Made by a program: the position numbers and the translations under genes
Notes under the pieces: generated by a model
The model's database searches: none
What the model was told of the DNA's origin: nothing
What the model saw: the letters and a program-made list of their open reading frames with translations, nothing else
Origin: Lentisphaeria bacterium
GTDB lineage: Bacteria > Verrucomicrobiota > Lentisphaeria > Oligosphaerales > Oligosphaeraceae
DNA length: 49,161 nucleotides
Assembly: GCA_016288215.1 (NCBI GenBank)
Contig: JAEEYQ010000057.1
Location: 1-49,161, forward strand
Direction: 5' to 3'
Shown: positions 36,768 through 46,200 of the stretch, piece by piece
Layout: each line of letters starts with the position of its first letter
Position numbering within the stretch: position 1 is the first letter of the stretch

Positions 36768-38744
36768 ATGCAACGAATTTCCTTCGCCATTTTCGCCCTC
36801 TGCGGCGCCGTGTTGTATGCTCAGCTGGGCGTCAATCTGGTCAAGAACCCCAGTTTCGAGGAGCTGGACGCCAACGGCTTCCCCGCCCATTGGTCAGCGA
36901 AACCCGAGACGTTCAAGTCCGTCACGGACAACGTGTTCGAAGGCGAACGCAGCATCATGTACTTCAACAAGACGCAGGGCAGGTATCAGTTCGTGACGCA
37001 GGAGATTCCCGCCCAGCCCGGCCGGACCTACGAATACACCATCTACGCGAAGCAGGTGAACGTGGCGGACACGCCCGAATCCGGCCCCAACATCTTCATG
37101 GAGTTCTATAACAATGGCAAATACTATGGGGGAAGCTACTCCTGCAAGCACATCCCCCTCAACACCGACTGGATGAAGCTGGTCGGCGTCGCCACCATCC
37201 CCAATGAGGCCAAAGAGATTAGCGTCGGCTTCCGCGCCTCCCCCGACGGCACCGCCGCCGTGGAGCTCTGGTTTGACAAATGCTCCGTCGTCGAACTCGA
37301 AGGCACGTTCCTCGATGACTTTGTGACCACGGGAACCTACCGCGACACCGCCGCCGGCGGCATCGTGACCGTCTACCAAGGCACGGGCGCCGGCATGAAG
37401 CGGATGTCCTTGGAAGATCAGAAGACCACGCGCATGGAACTGATCGACGCCGCCGGCAAGACCGTTCTGACCCTCCGCCCCGCCACCATCCAAGAGGGCT
37501 TCATGACGTTCACCTTCGATTCGGATCCCCTCCCGACCGGTGTCTACACCCTCCGCGGCACCTTCACAAGCAAAACAACCGGAAACATTTACATCAGCAG
37601 CGCACCTTTCCGCAAGGTGGACCAGCTGCCCCCATATAAAGTCTACATTGACGAACATCGGCGGATGATCGTCGACGGCAAGCCGTTCTTCCCCCTCGGC
37701 ATGTACTTCTCCAATGTCACCAAGGAGAATCTCGAGCCCTACATCGGCACCAAATTCAACTGCCTCATGCCCTACAATCCGCCGACCTCAGAGGAGATGT
37801 TCGACTACCTCCATGAACACAACCTGAAGCTGTTCTACTCCATCAAGGACAACATCAGCGTCCGCAAACTGGATCCTGTTGCCACGGAAAATCTTCAGGC
37901 GAAAGGACTTGCGAAACTTGACCAATGGAAGCACCACCCCTGCATCGCCGCATGGTACATCAACGACGAACTCTCCTCCGAATACATCAACGACGCCATC
38001 GCGTACCGCCGCAAATGTGAGGAGCATGACCCGACTCGCCCCACCTGGACCGTCCTCTGCACCCCGCCGGAATTCCGTAACTTCGTCCCCGGCACGGACA
38101 TACATGGCAGCGACCCCTACCCCATTCCCCAAAGCAAGCCGGATTCCGCATTCCGCTCCACCCACACTCTGAACGCCGCCGTCATGGGCTCCAAGATGCT
38201 CATTCAGGTTCCGCAGGCCTTCTGCTGGGGACGCTATTGGGTCAAATACGGCTATGACAAGGAGAAATGCGCCAACTGCCGCCGACCGACCTTCCAGGAG
38301 ATGGACGCCATGTCGTGGATGTGCATCGCCGGCGGCGCCAACGGCCTCATCTACTATTCCTATTTCGATTTGATGGCGCGGGACAAGGCGACCGACATCC
38401 TTCCCGCCATTTCGTTCGATGAGCATTTTGGGGAATGCAAGGCCATTGCCGAACGCATCATGGCCCACGAAAAGGTGCTGCTCTCCACCGGCACGCCATT
38501 GGCCTACACCATCGTCTCCAATGACGAGAATGAGGTCGTCTTCCGCCCCTACGGGCTGGACGGCGAAACCTGGCTGCTTACGGTCAACACCTCCTGCGAC
38601 GGTCCGCGGTCGTTCAAACTCGACATGGAGCGCCCTGTTCAGCTTCAGGGTCTGTCCCTGAGCAATCCCGCCGTCACCGTCGACGGCAAATCCGTCAGCG
38701 CCACCCTCCAGCCCCTCGAGTCCGTCTTCATCCGGCTGAGATAA
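36768..38744 (+). CDS. Secreted TIM-barrel glycosidase with N-terminal CBM4/9-like module
   Basis: A 658-residue exported protein: signal peptide 1-18, then N-L-V-K-N-P-S-F-E-E-L-D (about 24-35), the opening of CBM4/9-type carbohydrate-binding domains, to about residue 175. A beta-sandwich linker (about 180-285) with R-G-T-F follows, then a barrel starting at I-D-E-H-R-R-M-I-V-D-G-K-P-F-F-P-L-G near 297, the usual GH2/GH5-like barrel opening. The acid/base candidate is Glu401 in W-Y-I-N-D-E-L-S-S. GGAGA lies seven bases before the ATG. The substrate is unknown. Confidence 0.7.
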   Translation: MQRISFAIFALCGAVLYAQLGVNLVKNPSFEELDANGFPAHWSAKPETFKSVTDNVFEGERSIMYFNKTQGRYQFVTQEIPAQPGRTYEYTIYAKQVNVADTPESGPNIFMEFYNNGKYYGGSYSCKHIPLNTDWMKLVGVATIPNEAKEISVGFRASPDGTAAVELWFDKCSVVELEGTFLDDFVTTGTYRDTAAGGIVTVYQGTGAGMKRMSLEDQKTTRMELIDAAGKTVLTLRPATIQEGFMTFTFDSDPLPTGVYTLRGTFTSKTTGNIYISSAPFRKVDQLPPYKVYIDEHRRMIVDGKPFFPLGMYFSNVTKENLEPYIGTKFNCLMPYNPPTSEEMFDYLHEHNLKLFYSIKDNISVRKLDPVATENLQAKGLAKLDQWKHHPCIAAWYINDELSSEYINDAIAYRRKCEEHDPTRPTWTVLCTPPEFRNFVPGTDIHGSDPYPIPQSKPDSAFRSTHTLNAAVMGSKMLIQVPQAFCWGRYWVKYGYDKEKCANCRRPTFQEMDAMSWMCIAGGANGLIYYSYFDLMARDKATDILPAISFDEHFGECKAIAERIMAHEKVLLSTGTPLAYTIVSNDENEVVFRPYGLDGETWLLTVNTSCDGPRSFKLDMERPVQLQGLSLSNPAVTVDGKSVSATLQPLESVFIRLR

Positions 38745-39000
38745 GCCCCTGAAGGCCAGGACTTTTCACTCTTCACTTTTTGTCCATGTAGGCAAAAGGG
38801 CCCGAATGGGGGCCCAATTGCAGTAACCCGTTTTCATGGTTTGTTTGTCAGGGGCATGTCACCATTTGTCTCCTATTCTTCTTTGGCAGAAGAACTGCCA
38901 TGGCGGTGACAGGATAATAGCCGTAGGTAAGCGCAGCGAAACCCACGGCTATGCCCCTCCGTCCCGTGGACACTCTTGACAAAAAATTATCATAATCGCA
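38745..39000. repeat. Intergenic stretch with hairpin repeat and heptamer traces
   Basis: No gene. Two or three CTTTTCACTCTTCAC-type heptamers occur at 38760-38777, GGGCCC-type small palindromes at 38799-38818, and an imperfect hairpin at 38917-38952 in which ATAGCCGTAGGT pairs with ACCCACGGCTAT around AAGCGCAGCGAA. The loop sequence resembles those of the GC hairpins at 42766-42794 and 42978-43006, so it belongs to the same dispersed hairpin class. Confidence 0.6.
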
Positions 39001-39039
39001 TAAAACTGAATAAAACTGCATAAATTTTGATTCATCAAT

Positions 39040-39067
39040 TTGACAAGCCTGTCAGATGTGCTATCTT
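39040..39067 (+). promoter_or_regulatory. Shared TA promoter, copy B
   Basis: TTGACA (39040-39045) and TATCTT (39062-39067) are 16 bases apart with extended -10 TGC. The palindrome TGACAAGCCTGTCA overlaps the -35. Upstream is the direct repeat ATAAAACTG, downstream GGTAACCAGAGAGGAG. Homology to copy C continues through the ribosome site and ten codons. Confidence 0.85.
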
Positions 39068-39095
39068 TTCATGGTAACCAGAGAGGAGAGCAGAC

Positions 39096-39188
39096 ATGGC
39101 GACATCAAGCATATTCACAAATTTTGACATGATGATTACAGCATATCGGCCGGCAAAATTCCATGGTGCTGTAAATCATTCGAAATGA
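39096..39188 (+). pseudogene. Remnant of an M-A-T-S-S-I-F antitoxin start
   Basis: The frame starts M-A-T-S-S-I-F-T-N-F, homologous in DNA and protein to the antitoxin at 46788 (M-A-T-S-S-I-F-A-D-F), but similarity stops after about 33 bases and the frame ends at codon 31. It looks like the leftover 5' end of an antitoxin gene whose body was replaced by another module; it could still be translated as a leader peptide. Confidence 0.65.
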
Positions 39189-39219
39189 ATGCGTTAAATG
39201 TTATCCACATCAGCAAGCG

Positions 39220-39396
39220 ATGAGCAAGATGGACAAGTACAATATGATAGATATAGACAAGGATAGGGAAAGAAAACGCCAAATCGTAATCAAAAAATCC
39301 CTTGCGAACGGCAAAGAAGCCAGAAAATTGCTTCAGCATGCGGGTATTATCACGAGGCAAGGCAATCTTGCAGCCGTCTACAGGCCGAAACCGTGA
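39220..39396 (+). CDS. Small basic protein, probable antitoxin of the ART-like toxin
   Basis: A 58-residue protein, M-S-K-M-D-K-Y..., rich in Lys and Arg, ending with A-G-I-I-T-R-Q-G-N-L-A-A-V-Y-R. This A-G-I-x-x-x-x-G-x-L-A ending is common in small antitoxins. Its stop codon overlaps the GTG start of the next gene (GTGA), a coupling typical of TA pairs. No strong ribosome site precedes it, and the ATG at 39229 is an alternative. The assignment rests on context. Confidence 0.55.
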   Translation: MSKMDKYNMIDIDKDRERKRQIVIKKSLANGKEARKLLQHAGIITRQGNLAAVYRPKP

Positions 39397-40013
39397 AACA
39401 GACTCTATATTCATCCCGATCAAATCTATACCTTGGCTTTCATGGTTGTGACAAAGCTGTGGGGGAAAAGATTTTGCAAGGTGAGAGTCTGAAATATAGC
39501 AGTAATTCATATGATTGGCTTGGCCATGGTATATATTTCTGGGAAAACAACGAACAGCGTGCGTTGCAATTTGCCCGGGAAGCAGCGAAGAGGAAATTGA
39601 CATCCATTAAGGACCCCTTTGTGATTGGTGCCGTTATTGATCTGGGCTATTGTCTGGATTTGACGGACAGTGAGTGTCTTTTCGAATTACGACAATCCTA
39701 TGAGGCATTTAAGGACGCTTTCATTAAAGCCGGAAAGACCTTGCCTTGCAATAAGAATATAGGTGAAAATGGCGATTTGCTTTTGCGAGAGCTTGATTGC
39801 GCAGTCATTGAATATGAACACACCATTAACAAAGAAGCCAATGTAAGGCCATTTGATTCAGTCAGAGGCGTGTTTGTCGAAGGAGACAACTTGTTCCCTG
39901 GCAGCGGCATTAAGGAGAAAAATCATATACAGATTTGCATACGCAATCCCAATTGCATCAAAGGTTATTTCCTTCCCAGAAAGAAAGAGGATGGCTACTC
40001 AAGTCCTGAATAA
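39393..40013 (+). CDS. ADP-ribosyltransferase-like toxin (DUF3990/PARP-like)
   Basis: A 206-residue protein starting with GTG overlapping the previous stop. The N-terminal half has the layout of a PARP-like ART: L-Y-L-G-F-H-G-C (His of the H-Y-E triad near residue 18), then S-S-N-S-Y-D-W-L-G-H-G-I-Y-F-W-E (the tyrosine strand, near 36-51), then a helix A-L-Q-F-A-R-E-A-A. The third catalytic residue is not evident by eye. The closest families I can name are DUF3990-type ARTs that serve as toxins. AT-rich, and paired with a small upstream gene behind the shared promoter. Confidence 0.6.
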   Translation: MKQTLYSSRSNLYLGFHGCDKAVGEKILQGESLKYSSNSYDWLGHGIYFWENNEQRALQFAREAAKRKLTSIKDPFVIGAVIDLGYCLDLTDSECLFELRQSYEAFKDAFIKAGKTLPCNKNIGENGDLLLRELDCAVIEYEHTINKEANVRPFDSVRGVFVEGDNLFPGSGIKEKNHIQICIRNPNCIKGYFLPRKKEDGYSSPE

Positions 40014-40219
40014 GGATTCAAGCTTTGCCCAACTACCATGCCGCAGAGCGGCGAGCGTCTGGAGGATGCCATATGCATAACCGCCTGCAAGCGTTTGAAG
40101 GACGCGCCGCTGGCGGTGGATAAGCGGAGCGAGCCAGAACCTCGCATTCTCGAAGCTCCATCGCCGTTCACGCGTCAGCCCCTTAGGGGCAGCTGAACAT
40201 CGCCATGGGTAAGCGCCGC
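40014..40219. other. Intergenic stretch, dispersed-repeat-like, no gene
   Basis: This contains GCGTCTGGAGGATGC and GCGTTTGAAGGACGC, two similar 15-base phrases about 50 bases apart, and a CAGCCCCTTAGGGGCAGCTG palindrome at about 40177. Nothing codes convincingly. Confidence 0.4.
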
Positions 40220-40540
40220 TCTTCCCTCTTCCCACTTCCCACTTTTCACTTTTCACTCTTCACTCTTCACTCTTCATTCACTCTTCACTTTTCACTCTTC
40301 ACTTTTCACTTTTCACTTCCCACTTTTCACTCTTCACTTTTCACTTTTCACTTTTCACTTCCCACTTTTCACTTTTCACTTTTCACTTTTCACTTCCCAC
40401 TTTTCACTTTTCACTTCCCACTTCCCACTTTTCACTCTTCACTTTTCGTGGGACGCGGGACGTGTCTCTTGTCACTCTTCACTTTTCACGTCCTGCATCC
40501 CACCGCGTCCCACGTCCCGCGTCCCGTGTCCCACGATAAG
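40220..40540 (+). repeat. Long heptamer arrays (YTTYNCA family, then CGCGTCC family)
   Basis: About 32 units of CTTTTCA, CTCTTCA and CTTCCCA run in seven-base register from about 40220 to 40447 with one slip near 40275; then GGGACGC-type units, and at 40502-40536 CGCGTCC, CACGTCC, CGCGTCC, CGTGTCC, CACGATA. The open frame through it encodes only repeating F-H-F-S-L-F-T and should not be annotated as a gene. Confidence 0.92.
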
Positions 40541-40809
40541 TGAAGAGTGAAAAGCGGAATATGGGACGCGGGACATATCATGCGGCATTGCGTCCCGTAG
40601 CTTGAATATTGCATTTTATGGCGGCAAGCGGCTTGCAAAATCTCCAAATGGCATTATTTTTTGTTGTGTTTGTGTCAATTTTGTGTCATCAACCCGTTCA
40701 TTTGCCACTGGAAACAACCATGTCATCAGAAAGCGAAAAAGTTTACAACTTTGCCTGCCCTCTGACGCAAGTTTTTGTGGCTAAACAGGTTGAAACGCCG
40801 CAAATGTGC

Positions 40810-40887
<78 letters not shown>

Positions 40888-40951
40888 TAAACTATGCCAT
40901 GTTTTAGCGAGGGAGTACTGTACCCTGACGGGTCAGTCTTCCATCTTCGGT

Positions 40952-41006
40952 AAAGCCCTGCTTTCAGTCGAGTCCCAAGACCTTCTGAAATCAGGGCTTT
41001 TTGTGT
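40952..41006 (+). terminator. Terminator-like hairpin in the leader of the NusG-like gene
   Basis: AAAGCCCTG-C-TTTCAG (40952-40967) pairs with CTGAAA-T-CAGGGCTTT (40985-41000), one mismatch in 16, and runs into TTTTTG. Lying 125 bases before the start codon, it could be the end of an upstream leader transcript or an attenuator of the polysaccharide locus. Confidence 0.7.
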
Positions 41007-41126
41007 CCCATAAAGTCCTTGAGACGGCGGCGTAACGTCCTGCGTTTCAAGGATTTTCAATTTTATCCCCTAGATAGGGCCTTCTGTCGAGGGGACGCCT
41101 TGGCTTTGCCTGAATTCTCCCATTCC

Positions 41127-41705
41127 ATGACCGACGGCACGGGAATCGAGTTTGATGAACGTCTCCTGTCGCCGGAAAACGACGAGACGGTCTGCGCCAT
41201 CCGGACGATTCCCCTGAATGAGAACCACATGCGGGAGTTCTGTCGGGAGCACGGCATTGTCTCCTACCTCCCTCAGAAGCGGGTCTGGAAGGTTTCGGAG
41301 TACTTCAAGAACGGCAAGCTGTACCGTTATCAGAAGGAAGTGCTGCGACCCATGTTCACGTCCTATCTGTTTGCGAAGCTCAACAGCGATCAGAAGGCGC
41401 AGCTGTGGGCCTCGAAGAAAATCACCACGATTTTGGTGCCGCCGTCGTTGGATCGCTTTCTCATGGAACTGCGAGCGGTTCACGCCTTTGAGCTGGCGGG
41501 TCTTGAGCAGGAGCTTGAATTCAATGAAGGCCTGCGCGAAAATGACCAGTTTGTCATTGAGTCGGGCATCTGGAGCGGCGTGATTGGCCGTCTGGAGAAG
41601 AAGAAGGGCCGCTTCAAATGGTCCGTCTGGCTGGATTTCATCAACCAATATATCCAGACGGTCATCAATCCGGCTGACTACAAACTGCGGCGGCTGGAGG
41701 AATAG
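41127..41705 (+). CDS. NusG-like (RfaH/UpxY-type) transcription antiterminator
   Basis: A 192-residue specialised NusG paralogue. The N-terminal NGN domain shows V-C-A-I-R-T-I-P-L-N-E-N-H, E-H-G-I-V-S-Y-L-P-Q-K-R-V-W-K near residue 40 and R-P-M-F-T-S-Y-L-F-A near 68; the KOW-like end has G-I-W-S-G-V-I-G-R-L-E near 150. Such proteins open capsule or exopolysaccharide operons and prevent premature termination within them. The ATG at 41127 lacks a ribosome site, whereas an in-frame TTG at 41100 follows GAGGGG, so the true start may be there. It precedes an SDR gene directly. Confidence 0.8.
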   Translation: MTDGTGIEFDERLLSPENDETVCAIRTIPLNENHMREFCREHGIVSYLPQKRVWKVSEYFKNGKLYRYQKEVLRPMFTSYLFAKLNSDQKAQLWASKKITTILVPPSLDRFLMELRAVHAFELAGLEQELEFNEGLRENDQFVIESGIWSGVIGRLEKKKGRFKWSVWLDFINQYIQTVINPADYKLRRLEE

Positions 41706-42590
41706 GTGCCTCGCCCTCTGAAATCCCAAAACGACCCAAACGGTGATGCCATGGCAGGGCAACCTCAATCTCATTCCCCAATGGTGATGATCATCGGAGC
41801 GGACACCGCCCTCGGCGCCGCCATGGCCACGGCCCTCTCCGCGGCGGGCTTCCAAGTCCTTGACGACGCTGCCGAACGCGTTCCAATCGACTGCAATCGT
41901 GTGCTTTACTGCCATGACGCCGCGCGGGACCCCGAAGGGCATGTGGCCGCTCTTGACGCCCTCTGCCGCTCGTTGGCGGCGACCCGCACCATGGACTGCC
42001 AGGTCCACTTCGGCGTCTTCACTCCCGCCAACGCCTGCGCGAAGGCCGGCCGCGCCATCCGCGAGACGGCCATGCTCAAGCCCCTCTGCCAAAGGGACTT
42101 GGCCCATGCCCAGGCGGAGCTGCTGCTCCATTCGTGGTTCGGCCGCTCCCGCACGGCCATCCTGCCGATCGTCTTCCGCCACGGCGAGCTCTACGCCGCC
42201 CCTGACGACCGCCGCCCGCTGGCCGGCCATGTGAACGCCTGCCTGCGGCGGGCCAAGTCTCTGCAGCCCATGAGATTCCCCGGCCTAGGCCTGCAGAAGC
42301 GCACGTTGACCCATCTGGACGACTTCGCCTCCGCCGTCGCCGCCGTCCTGAAGGGGGATTTCCTTCCCGACGTCATCAACGTCCCCGGCGAGACCATGGC
42401 CATCGCCGACTACATGAACGACATCTGCAGCCACTACGGCCTGGAGGCCAGTCTGGCCAGCGACCCCTTCGACGACGACCTCCCATGGGGCCTCGGCGAC
42501 CGCGTCCTCTCCGCCGCCGAATTCCGCTCCGAGCTGCCTGATTTCCGTCTGCGGCACCGCTTCAGAAGCTGGCTCGCTTTGGGAAATTAG
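41706..42590 (+). CDS. NAD(P)-dependent epimerase/dehydratase-like SDR protein
   Basis: A 294-residue Rossmann protein; the dinucleotide motif is G-A-D-T-A-L-G (about residues 31-37) after I-I-G. V-L-Y-C-H-D-A-A-R follows near 62. The Y-x-x-x-K pair of active SDRs is not clear, so it may be an atypical SDR, as in dTDP-4-dehydrorhamnose-reductase-like proteins. The GTG start comes directly after the antiterminator stop, with GGAGGA five bases upstream; ATG at 41751 is an alternative. Its TAG stop codon is already part of the first ATTAGGA heptamer of the following repeat element. Confidence 0.65.
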   Translation: MPRPLKSQNDPNGDAMAGQPQSHSPMVMIIGADTALGAAMATALSAAGFQVLDDAAERVPIDCNRVLYCHDAARDPEGHVAALDALCRSLAATRTMDCQVHFGVFTPANACAKAGRAIRETAMLKPLCQRDLAHAQAELLLHSWFGRSRTAILPIVFRHGELYAAPDDRRPLAGHVNACLRRAKSLQPMRFPGLGLQKRTLTHLDDFASAVAAVLKGDFLPDVINVPGETMAIADYMNDICSHYGLEASLASDPFDDDLPWGLGDRVLSAAEFRSELPDFRLRHRFRSWLALGN

Positions 42591-43231
42591 GAATGAGGAA
42601 TTAGAAATTAGGAATTTTTCATGAATAATTAGGAATGAGGAATGAGGAATTAGGAATTTTTCATGAAAATTAGGAATGTTACTATTCAGAACCTATCCAT
42701 AAAGCAATATTCATGGTCATAATTCGGCCCCGTTGGGGCCGTAAAATCAGAGGAGGCACATTCACCCCCGGGTCTCTCTTCGCTTGACCCGGGGTTACGT
42801 AAATTAGGCCCTTTCAGGGCCTTATAGAATCCATGCCATGGCAAATCCACATGTCATCGTGCTCCAAAAGAGCCGCAACGCGTCTCCGTAAATTAGGCTC
42901 TTGCAAAACACATGCCATGGCAAATCCACATGCCATCGTATCTCAAAAGGAGCCGCAACGCGGCTCAATTAACTTAACCCCGGGTTGAGCGAAGCAAAAC
43001 CCGGGGGCAAGGCATCCCCCATGACTCCACGGCCCCAACGGGGCCGAATTACAGCCGCGAATGGCCGCGCAAGCGGTAATTTAAAATTCCTAATTCTTTC
43101 TCGACAAATTCCTAATTCCTAATTCCTAATTCGCCACGGCAAATTCCTAATTCCTAATTTCTCATTCCTAATTCCTAATTCTTTCTCGACAAATTCCTCA
43201 TTCCTAATTTCTAATTTCTAATTCTCTTTCT
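42591..43231 (+). repeat. Composite repeat element 1: AGGAATT arm, hairpin core, inverted AATTCCT arm
   Basis: Left arm (about 42585-42680): ATTAGGA/ATGAGGA/ATTAGAA heptamers. Core (42720-43070): GC hairpins CGGCCCCGTTGGGGCCG (42725-42741), CCCCGGGT/ACCCGGGG (42766-42794), GGCCCTTTCAGGGCC (42807-42821), GAGCCGCAACGCGGCTC (42950-42966), CCCCGGGTT/AACCCGGGG (42978-43006) and CGGCCCCAACGGGGCCG (43030-43046). A unit beginning TAAATTAGGC occurs twice in tandem, at about 42799 and 42889. Right arm (about 43075-43225): AATTCCT heptamers with TTCTCGACAAATTCC. The right arm is the inverted complement of the left. No gene is present. Confidence 0.88.
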
Positions 43232-46200
43232 GTGTTCGGCAGATCCAAATCATGGTGGACGGCGGCGCTGCTGCTTCTGGCGTGCGACGTGCTGTCGGTG
43301 GCGGCCAGCCACTATCTGGCGCTGGCGATCCGCTTCGAGGCCCTGGCCGTCCCCGCGGCCTACCTCCGCGGCTATCTCCTCACGCTGAAGGCGTTCACGC
43401 CGCTCTGCGTGCTGGTCTACCTCGTCTTCCGTCTCTACAGCAGCATCTGGCGCTTCGCCAGCTACCACGAGCTGGTGCAGTGCGTGGGGGCCGCCGCGCT
43501 GTCCGTCCCCCTCCACTGGCTGATCCTGACGGCGGGCGGCTGCCGCATGCCGCTGTCCTACCTGGTCTTCGGGGCGGTGTTCCAGCTGGGGGGCCTGATG
43601 GCCAGCCGCTTCGCGAGCCGGCTGTACTACCTCGAGCTCTCCAACTGGACGAAGCGGCACGGGTCCCCCGGCCGCCGCGTCCACAACGGCATGCTCATCG
43701 GCGCGGGCTCCGCGGGGCAGCTGATCCTGCGGGACCTGTCCACCAGCAGCCTGGCGGACGTGGTCATGCGCTGCGTCATCGACGACGACCCCGCCAAGCG
43801 GGGCCTCCGGATGGACGGCGTCCCCGTGGTCGGCGGCCGTGGTGACATCCCCGAGTGCGTCCGCCGCTACGGCATCGACCGCATCTTCCTGGCCATCCCC
43901 ACCGCCGGCCACGCCGCCCGGCGGGAGATCCTGTCCATCTGCCAGGGGACGGGCTGCGAGGTGAAGCTGCTTCCGGGCTTCTACCAGTTCGCCAACGGGG
44001 AGGTGTCCCTCTCGGACATGCGGGAGGTGGACGTGGCGGACCTGCTGGACCGTGCCCCCGTGTCCGTCAGCCAGGAGGAGATCGCCCGCGAGTTCGCGGG
44101 CCGTCGGGTCCTCGTGACGGGGGGCGGCGGCTCCATCGGGACGGAGCTGTGCAAGCAGCTGGCCGCCTTCCGCCCCGCCTCGCTGACGGTCCTCGACAAC
44201 GACGCCAACCGCATCTACTACCTTCAGGAGGGCTTCGCGGCCAACTTCCCCGGCCTGGACTTCGCGGCGGAGCTGGGCTCGGTCTGCGACCACGGCCGCC
44301 TGCGCGCGGTGTTCGACCGCCGCCGTCCGGACGTGGTGTTCCACGCCGCCGCCCACAAGCAGGTTCCGCTGCTGGAGTCCTGCCCGGGGGAGGCGGTCCG
44401 CAACAACCTGCTGGGGACCTACAACGCGGCCTGCGCGGCGGTGTCCCACGGCTGCCGCAAGTTCATCCTGCTGTCCACGGACAAGGCGGTGAACCCCACC
44501 AGCGTGCTCGGGGTGACCAGCCGCGTGGGGGAGATGCTCATGCAGGTGCTGGAGCACCTGGCCCGCAGCCGCCAGCTCCGCCGCCTGTTCCCGCCCTTCG
44601 GGGGGGCGGACCCGGGCTGCGCGACGGAGTTCGCCTCCGTGCGCTTCGGCAGCGTCTTCGACTCGCAGGGCTCCGCCATGGGGCTGTTCAAGCACCAGAT
44701 CGCGGCGGGCGGCCCCGTGCTGGTCACCCACCGGGAGGCCACCCGGTTCTGCATGTCCACCGCGGAGACCGCGCGGCTCCTGCTGCAGGCGGCCTGCTAC
44801 GCCCGCGACGGCGAGGTCTTCGTGCTCGACATGGGCAAGCCCTTCCGCATCGACGACCTGGCCCGCCGCCTCATCCGCCTCTCCGGCTTCGAGCCGGACC
44901 GGGACATCAAGGTGGAGTACACGGGCCTCCGCCCCGGCGAGAAGCTCCGCGAGGAGCCGCTGATGTTCGAGGAGGGCATGCGGAAGACGCCCAACCCGTC
45001 CATCTACGTCGCCAACCCCGTCCGGCTGGACATCGGCGGCTTCCTCCGCTCCCTGGAGGAGCTCTTCCGCGCCGTCGACGGGGAGGACGCCGCCCTGCGG
45101 GACCGGCTGGCCGCCCTCGTCAAGTCCTACCACCAGGTCTCCCCGGACTCGGCCGTCTTCATCGCCAGCCAGCTGGCCCAGCCGCAGGAGCCCCTCAACG
45201 CCCTGGAGACCGTGGCCCAGGCCTTCGTCCGCGGCGACGTGACCGCGGTGGTCCCCCTGGACAGCGGCTACATCAACCGCACCTACCGCGTGGACGCCGT
45301 CCAGCCGGACGGCTCCGTCTCCCGCGCCCTCCTGCAGCGGATCAACACGGACGTCTTCCCGCGTCCGGCGGACCTGATGGAGAACTTCGCCCGCGTCACG
45401 GAGCATCTGGCGCGGCGGCTGCGGCTTCCGGGCCGCCCCGACGGGCCCGCCTGCCCGCTGCTGATCCCCACCCGCGACGGGCGGAATTTCCTTGAGACCC
45501 CCTCCGGCGCGTGGCGCATGATGAGCTTCTTCGAGGGCGTCCACTCCTACGACATCCCCGAGAGCCCCGAGGTCTTCCGACACTCCGGCGCCGCCTTCGG
45601 CGCCTTCCTGCAGGCCATGACGGACTTCCCGCCGGAGCGCCTCCACGAGGTCATTCCGAATTTCCACGACACGTGGAGCCGCTATCAGGACCTGGAAAGG
45701 GCCATCGAAAGGGACGCCGTGGGCCGCGTGGCGCAGGTCGCCCCCGAGATCGAGTTCGTCCGCGCCCGCACGGACCTCTTCAAGAAGATTTCGGAGCCCC
45801 TTGAAAAGGGCGAGATCCCCCGCCGCATCGGACACAACGACTGCAACCTCAACAACATCCTCTTCGACGACAAGACCAACCTGCCCGTCGCCATCGTGGA
45901 CCTGGACACCGTCATGCCGTCGTCGCCCCTCTACGACTTCGGCGACTCCATGCGCATCGGCACCAACACCGCCCGCGACGACGAGAAGGACCTCTCCAAG
46001 GTCTCCTGCGACCTCAGCCTCTACGAGCAGTACGCCGCCGGCTGGCTCGCCTCCTGCGGCGGGATGCTCACGCCCAAAGAGCTGGAGCTGCTGCCCTGCG
46101 CGGCCCTCGTCATCACGGCGGAGGACGGCATCCGCTTCCTCATGGACCACATCTCCGGCGACACCTACTACTACATCTTCTATCTGGGCCAGAACCTGGA

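Noticed and set aside
40205..40543. 112-codon open frame through the heptamer array
   Set aside because: It translates to repeating F-H-F-S-L-F-T words because seven-base units shift frame every codon cycle; no start site and no family. It is repeat DNA.
43250..46150. 966-codon open frame antisense to the fusion gene
   Set aside because: High GC leaves antisense frames open. The antisense product is G/V/A/R-rich without motifs, whereas the plus frame has complete dehydratase and kinase motifs.
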